DNA of 33,648 bases from contig JAIXTY010000175.1 in NCBI GenBank assembly GCA_027483705.1, positions 1 to 33,648 on the forward strand. Reading direction: 5' to 3'. Under the pieces are notes generated by a model. The model saw nothing but the letters and a program-made list of their open reading frames with translations, did no database searches and was not told the DNA's origin. The position numbers and the translations under genes were made by a program. Each line of letters begins with the position of its first letter. The first letter of the stretch is position 1. The DNA comes from Rubrivivax sp. (lineage in GTDB: Bacteria > Pseudomonadota > Gammaproteobacteria > Burkholderiales > Burkholderiaceae_C). Shown here one piece after another: positions 26,382 through 33,648 of this stretch.

Positions 26382-27944
26382 ATGAAGTACGCTGATCTCC
26401 GAGACTTCATGGCCCAGCTCGAAGCCCAGGGTGAGCTTCGAAAACTCGGCGAACCGGTGTCGCCACACCTGGAACTCACGGCCATCGGCGACAGGCTCCT
26501 GCGATCCGGCGGTCCGGCCCTGCTGTGCACGGCGCCGGTCGGTTACACGATCTCCTGCTTGATCAACCTGTTCGGCACCCCCCGGCGCGTGGCGTTGGGG
26601 ATGGGGGCGTCCGAGGTGGCCGAGTTGCGCGAGGTTGGCTCGCTGCTCGCCAGCCTGAAGGAGCCCGAGCCCCCCAAGGGCCTGAAGGACGCCGGCAAGC
26701 TGCTGCAGATGGGCAAGGCGCTGTGGGACATGAAGCCGGCCACCGTGCGCCGTGCCGCCTGCCAGGAGGTGGTGATCGAGGGCGACGACGTCGACCTCGG
26801 GCGCCTGCCGGTGCAGACCTGCTGGCCGGGCGACGCCGGGCCGCTGATCACCTGGGGCCTGGTGGTGACGCGCGGGCCGCAGTCGGTGGCGCAGCCGCGG
26901 CTGCGCCAGAACCTGGGCATCTACCGGCAGCAGGTGATCGGCCGGCGCGAGGTAATCATGCGTTGGCTGGCCCACCGCGGCGGCGCGCTCGATTTCCGCG
27001 AGTTCGCACGGGCCAACCCGGGCCGGCCGTTCCCGATCGCCGTGGCGCTGGGCGCCGATCCGGCCACCATCCTGGGCGCCGTGACACCGGTGCCCGACAC
27101 GCTGTCGGAGTACCAGTTCGCCGGCCTGCTGCGCGGTGGCCGCACCGAGGTGGTGGACAGCGGGGTGGGGGAAGGCGAGCGCCGCCTGCAGGTGCCGGCC
27201 AGCGCCGAGATCGTGCTCGAGGGCCACATCCCGCCAGCCGAGCCCGGCTTCGCAGGCGAGAGCGAGCGCGGCGTGCGCCTGAAGGAGCTCAACGGCTACC
27301 TGCACGCCCTCGAAGGCCCCTTCGGCGACCACACGGGCTACTACAACGAGCAGGACTGGTTCCCGGTGTTCCGCCTCGCCCGCATCACGCACCGGCGCGA
27401 CCCGATCTACCACTCCACCCACACCGGCAAGCCGCCCGACGAGCCGGCGGTGCTGGGCGTGGCGCTGAACGAGGTGTTCGTGCCCATCCTGCGCAAGCAG
27501 TTTCCGGAGATCGTCGACTTCTACCTGCCGCCCGAGGGCTGCAGCTACCGGATGGCGATCATCTCCATCAAGAAGGCCTACCCGGGCCACGCCAAGCGGG
27601 TGATGTTCGGCCTGTGGAGCTTCCTTCGGCAGTTCATGTACACGAAGTTCATCGTCGTGACGGATGACGACGTCGACATTCGCAACTGGCAGGAAGTGAT
27701 CTGGGCCATCACCACGCGCATGGACCCGGTGCGCGACACCACGCTGGTGGAAAGCACCCCGATCGACTACCTCGACTTCGCGTCGCCCGTCAGCGGCCTG
27801 GGCGGCAAGATGGGGCTGGATGCCACCAACAAGTGGCCGGGCGAGACCACGCGCGAGTGGGGCCGCACGATCGCCATGGACGCCGCCGTCACGGCACGCG
27901 CCGAGGCCCTGGTGCAGGGGCTGCTCGCCGCGGGGCATGGATGA
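26382..27944 (+). CDS. ubiD: UbiD, 3-octaprenyl-4-hydroxybenzoate decarboxylase
   Basis: This is a 520-residue UbiD-family decarboxylase that uses prenylated FMN (made by UbiX, not in the window) for ubiquinone synthesis. It follows the E. coli protein almost end to end, from [21 protein letters not shown] through [48 protein letters not shown] and [28 protein letters not shown]. About 25 extra residues lie before [19 protein letters not shown], a betaproteobacterial-type insertion. I prefer the ATG at 26382; a GTG two codons earlier (26376) is the alternative, and neither has a strong ribosome site. Confidence 0.95.
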   Translation: MKYADLRDFMAQLEAQGELRKLGEPVSPHLELTAIGDRLLRSGGPALLCTAPVGYTISCLINLFGTPRRVALGMGASEVAELREVGSLLASLKEPEPPKGLKDAGKLLQMGKALWDMKPATVRRAACQEVVIEGDDVDLGRLPVQTCWPGDAGPLITWGLVVTRGPQSVAQPRLRQNLGIYRQQVIGRREVIMRWLAHRGGALDFREFARANPGRPFPIAVALGADPATILGAVTPVPDTLSEYQFAGLLRGGRTEVVDSGVGEGERRLQVPASAEIVLEGHIPPAEPGFAGESERGVRLKELNGYLHALEGPFGDHTGYYNEQDWFPVFRLARITHRRDPIYHSTHTGKPPDEPAVLGVALNEVFVPILRKQFPEIVDFYLPPEGCSYRMAIISIKKAYPGHAKRVMFGLWSFLRQFMYTKFIVVTDDDVDIRNWQEVIWAITTRMDPVRDTTLVESTPIDYLDFASPVSGLGGKMGLDATNKWPGETTREWGRTIAMDAAVTARAEALVQGLLAAGHG

Positions 27945-27953
27945 ACGATCAGC

Positions 27954-27982
27954 TTGTGACGCTCCGCCGGCGGGCGTAGATT
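27954..27982 (+). promoter_or_regulatory. Sigma-70-type promoter downstream of ubiD
   Basis: TTGTGA (27954-27959) and TAGATT (27977-27982) are spaced by exactly 17 bases. It starts 10 bases after the ubiD stop, so the transcript it would make begins in the gap near 27989 and runs into a string of hairpins and then towards the ABC exporter. Confidence 0.5.
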
Positions 27983-27988
27983 CGACAC

Positions 27989-28118
27989 CGCCTTCGACGA
28001 AGGCAACACCGATGGCGCAGTCTCTGCGCGTCAGGGGCCCCGGACTCCATGCCTCCGGAGCTCCACCTGGTGGCGAGAGCCACCCGCCCCTCCGGCCGGC
28101 GACGGCTCGGAGGGGTTT
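27989..28118 (+). ncRNA. Candidate small RNA or structured 5' leader between ubiD and the ABC exporter
   Basis: Downstream of the promoter five inverted repeats follow in series: GCCTTC-GAC-GAAGGC (27990-28004), GCGCAG-TCT-CTGCGC (28015-28029), a weaker CCGGA/TCCGG pair (28040-28058), GGTGGC-GAGA-GCCACC with a GNRA loop (28069-28084), and CCCCTCCG/CGGAGGGG (28087-28115) followed by TTTCG, a terminator-like end. I do not recognise a known riboswitch or sRNA class. It could be a free RNA of about 130 bases, or an attenuator for the exporter. A 44-codon reading frame (28012-28146) inside it lacks a good ribosome site. Of the 300-base gap, the part from 28119 to 28244 holds only a -10-like GATAAT (28182-28187) with a poor -35. 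Confidence 0.45.
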
Positions 28119-28120
28119 CG
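28087..28120 (+). terminator. Terminator-like stem at the end of the hairpin string
   Basis: An 8-bp stem (CCCCTCCG at 28087-28094, CGGAGGGG at 28108-28115) with a 13-base loop is followed by only three T residues. It could be a terminator for ubiD, the end of the candidate RNA, or an attenuator for the exporter. Confidence 0.4.
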
Positions 28121-28244
28121 CCTTCAGCGCCTGCCAAACGACATAGACCACGCGGGCGGCTCGGTCGTCACGCGCGACTTCGATAATCCCGCGATTCGGC
28201 CCGCGCCACGACGCGGGCCCATGACGACATCCCGGGGAGCGCGC

Positions 28245-30143
<1,899 letters not shown>

Positions 30144-30153
30144 GCGCCGCCGG

Positions 30154-30489
30154 TCAGGGCGCGGTGGCGTCGGTCGGCTTTGGCGCCAGCACCATCGGCG
30201 TGGTCTCGACCCACGCCGCCTCGGGGCCGCCCTGCTGCAGGCGCTGCAGCACCTCGCTCAGGGCCAGCCGGCGCGTCTCGGGGTCCTGCACGGCCTGAGC
30301 GGCCCGGGCGGGTGGGTCGGCGGGCAGGGCGTCGATGTCGACGTCGACCTTCATCGCCCGCGGCAGCGGCGATTCGACGGCCGGCGGGCGCGCCGAACCC
30401 TGGCGCAGGAACTCGATGAGCGCCACGAGCACCGACACCGCCAGCAGCGATGCCAGGCCCCAGCCGACGGTGAGCCAAAAACCTTGCAT
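30154..30489 (-). CDS. Small single-helix membrane protein of unknown function
   Basis: I do not recognise this 111-residue protein. One membrane helix lies near the N terminus (about residues 6-27, LTVGWGLASLLAVSVLVALIEF), followed by a soluble, probably cytoplasmic or periplasmic tail with VDVDIDALPADPPARA and a short helical segment (ETRRLALSEVLQRLQQGG). The ATG at 30489 has no strong ribosome site. It is convergent with the ABC exporter and divergent from ygiQ, so it is not obviously part of either unit. Codon use matches its neighbours, which supports it being real, but I cannot assign a role. Confidence 0.6.
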   Translation of the reverse strand: MQGFWLTVGWGLASLLAVSVLVALIEFLRQGSARPPAVESPLPRAMKVDVDIDALPADPPARAAQAVQDPETRRLALSEVLQRLQQGGPEAAWVETTPMVLAPKPTDATAP

Positions 30490-30587
30490 GCCGCGGCTAT
30501 CGGCGCCGCCGGCGTGCGGCTTGAGGCCGCCGGGCCGACAATCGCGGGTTTTCCGCCGCCGCCGGGCCGCCCCGGCGCCCGATCGCC

Positions 30588-32924
<2,337 letters not shown>

Positions 32925-32925
32925 C

Positions 32926-32943
32926 CCCCCTCGGCCAAGGGGG
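32926..32943 (+). terminator. Hairpin after ygiQ
   Basis: CCCCCT (32926-32931) and AGGGGG (32938-32943) form a 6-bp stem with a 6-base loop, directly after the ygiQ stop at 32924. There is no T-run, so it is a weak terminator candidate. Confidence 0.4.
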
Positions 32944-32995
32944 CTGTACCCGCTGCCGACCGAGGGCGAGTCCCGTCGTCCACCGGCGCCGGCCG

Positions 32996-33004
32996 TGCTA
33001 CGGT
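32996..33004 (+). promoter_or_regulatory. Extended -10 promoter candidate for the GDSL gene
   Basis: TGCTACGGT gives a TG-extended -10 hexamer TACGGT (32999-33004). No good -35 is seen 17 bases upstream. It would start transcription near 33011, about 30 bases before the ATG. Confidence 0.35.
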
Positions 33005-33040
33005 CATCGGTCAGTCACAAACCAGACCAGGAGACAACCC

Positions 33041-33648
33041 ATGCGCCACTCGATGCGTCGATGGATGACCACGGCCGCGATCGGCCTGGCCACCTGGGCC
33101 GGCGCCAGCGCCGCCCACGCGTACAGCAACCTGTACTTCTTCGGTGACAGCCTCACCGACACCGGCAACATCTTCGCGCTGACCGGTGGCGCCACGCCGG
33201 CGGCACCGTACTTCGCCGGCCGCTTCTCCGACGGCCCCGTGTGGGCCGAGACGCTGGCCACCAACCTCGGCCTGCCGGCCGCGGCAAAGGCCAGCCTGCA
33301 GGGTGGCAACAACGCCGCCTTCGGGGGCGCGCGCACCAGCGGCGGCGCCATCCCCAGCCTCGTGGCGCAGGTGGGTTCGTTCACCGGTGCGCCGGGCGCG
33401 CAGGACGGCGGCACGCTGTTCGTCGTCGTCGGGGGTGGCAACGACATGCGCGACGCGCGCACGGCCTTCCCGACCATGGACGCCGCCGGCGCGGCCGGCC
33501 GCGCCGCCGCGGCCACCACGGCCGCCAACAACCTGCGCACCACGCTCAGCCTGCTGGCCGCCGACGGCGCGAAGCACGTGCTGCTGGCCAACCTGCCCGA
33601 CCTCGGCGCCACGCCCGAGGCCGTCCTGCTGGGCCTGGTGGCCGTGGC
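33041..33648 (+). CDS. Secreted GDSL/SGNH-family hydrolase, N-terminal part (3' end outside window)
   Basis: The gene runs off the window after 202 codons. The start ATG at 33041 has AGGAG (33029-33033) 7 bases upstream. A signal peptide ([20 protein letters not shown]..., cleavage near AHA-Y) is followed by the SGNH blocks: [10 protein letters not shown] (about residues 34-43, catalytic Ser), the block II segment [12 protein letters not shown], and GGGNDMRDA (block III with Gly-Asn-Asp). The catalytic Asp/His block is beyond the window. The type could be a stand-alone esterase, a PEP-CTERM-tailed lipase, or the passenger of an autotransporter; the missing C terminus would decide. Confidence 0.88.
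   Translation, partial: MRHSMRRWMTTAAIGLATWAGASAAHAYSNLYFFGDSLTDTGNIFALTGGATPAAPYFAGRFSDGPVWAETLATNLGLPAAAKASLQGGNNAAFGGARTSGGAIPSLVAQVGSFTGAPGAQDGGTLFVVVGGGNDMRDARTAFPTMDAAGAAGRAAAATTAANNLRTTLSLLAADGAKHVLLANLPDLGATPEAVLLGLVAV

Noticed and set aside
28012-28146. A 44-codon reading frame inside the hairpin string downstream of ubiD
   Set aside because: It is Pro/Gly/Arg-rich, has only a weak AAGG upstream and its sequence is dictated by the inverted repeats. I prefer a structured RNA.
25218-28151. A 977-codon minus-strand frame reaching from the transglycosylase back across ubiD
   Set aside because: Only the first-exported 302 residues at its 3' end (25218-26126) look like a protein; the rest is antisense to ubiD. 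The transglycosylase start has its own ribosome site.

Overview
The window is about 70% GC chromosomal DNA with the gene content of a Burkholderiales betaproteobacterium, probably of the Rubrivivax/Leptothrix/Methylibium/Rhizobacter group. The signs are the gene order glyA-nrdR-minor pilins-ribD-rib genes-nusB-aminotransferase, a RibBX-type RibBA protein, a ybgC-tolQRA operon, a PEP-CTERM protein, TssQ-like and PpkA-like proteins, and tandem Burkholderiales-style chemoreceptors. The taxonomic call is inference from content and style, not a database result. I saw no insertion sequence, phage, CRISPR array, tRNA or rRNA.

Layout. (1) 1-6542, plus strand: a chemotaxis operon with the 3' end of cheA, two methyl-accepting chemotaxis proteins (MCPs), cheW and a third, small MCP. 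Only the second MCP carries a CheR/CheB-tethering WETF tail. (2) 6581-7663, plus: an FAD/NAD(P) oxidoreductase of the SelD-linked type with a damaged FAD motif, meeting tolA tail to tail with a 23-bp overlap. (3) 7641-12317, minus: a Ser/Thr kinase with a PEGA-like tail, a TssQ-like lipoprotein, ybgC, tolQ, tolR and tolA, tightly spaced; tolB and pal do not follow. (4) 12443-18017, minus: ribD, a PEP-CTERM gene with a convincing sigma-54 promoter, ribBA (RibBX type), ribH, nusB and an aminotransferase. The PEP-CTERM gene sits where ribE would be expected. (5) 18034-23137, minus: six type IV minor pilin genes, mostly overlapping, running towards ribD. (6) 23274-24978, minus: glyA-nrdR behind a clear ZTP (pfl) riboswitch. 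(7) 25218-26126, minus: a membrane-anchored lytic transglycosylase. (8) 26382-30143, plus: ubiD, then a 300-bp gap with a promoter, a run of hairpins and a terminator-like stem (candidate small RNA or structured leader), then an ABC exporter. (9) 30154-30489, minus: a small unknown membrane protein. (10) 30588-end, plus: a YgiQ radical SAM protein and the start of a secreted GDSL hydrolase cut by the window end.

How the genes work together. Region 1 is a receptor-kinase-coupler signalling unit. Region 3 builds the TolQRA envelope energiser and may link it to a kinase/lipoprotein pair. Regions 4-6 combine one-carbon, flavin and nucleotide-reductase control genes with surface pilus assembly. 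The most interesting non-coding signals are the ZTP riboswitch before glyA, the GG-N10-GC promoter before the PEP-CTERM gene, and the hairpin string between ubiD and the ABC exporter.
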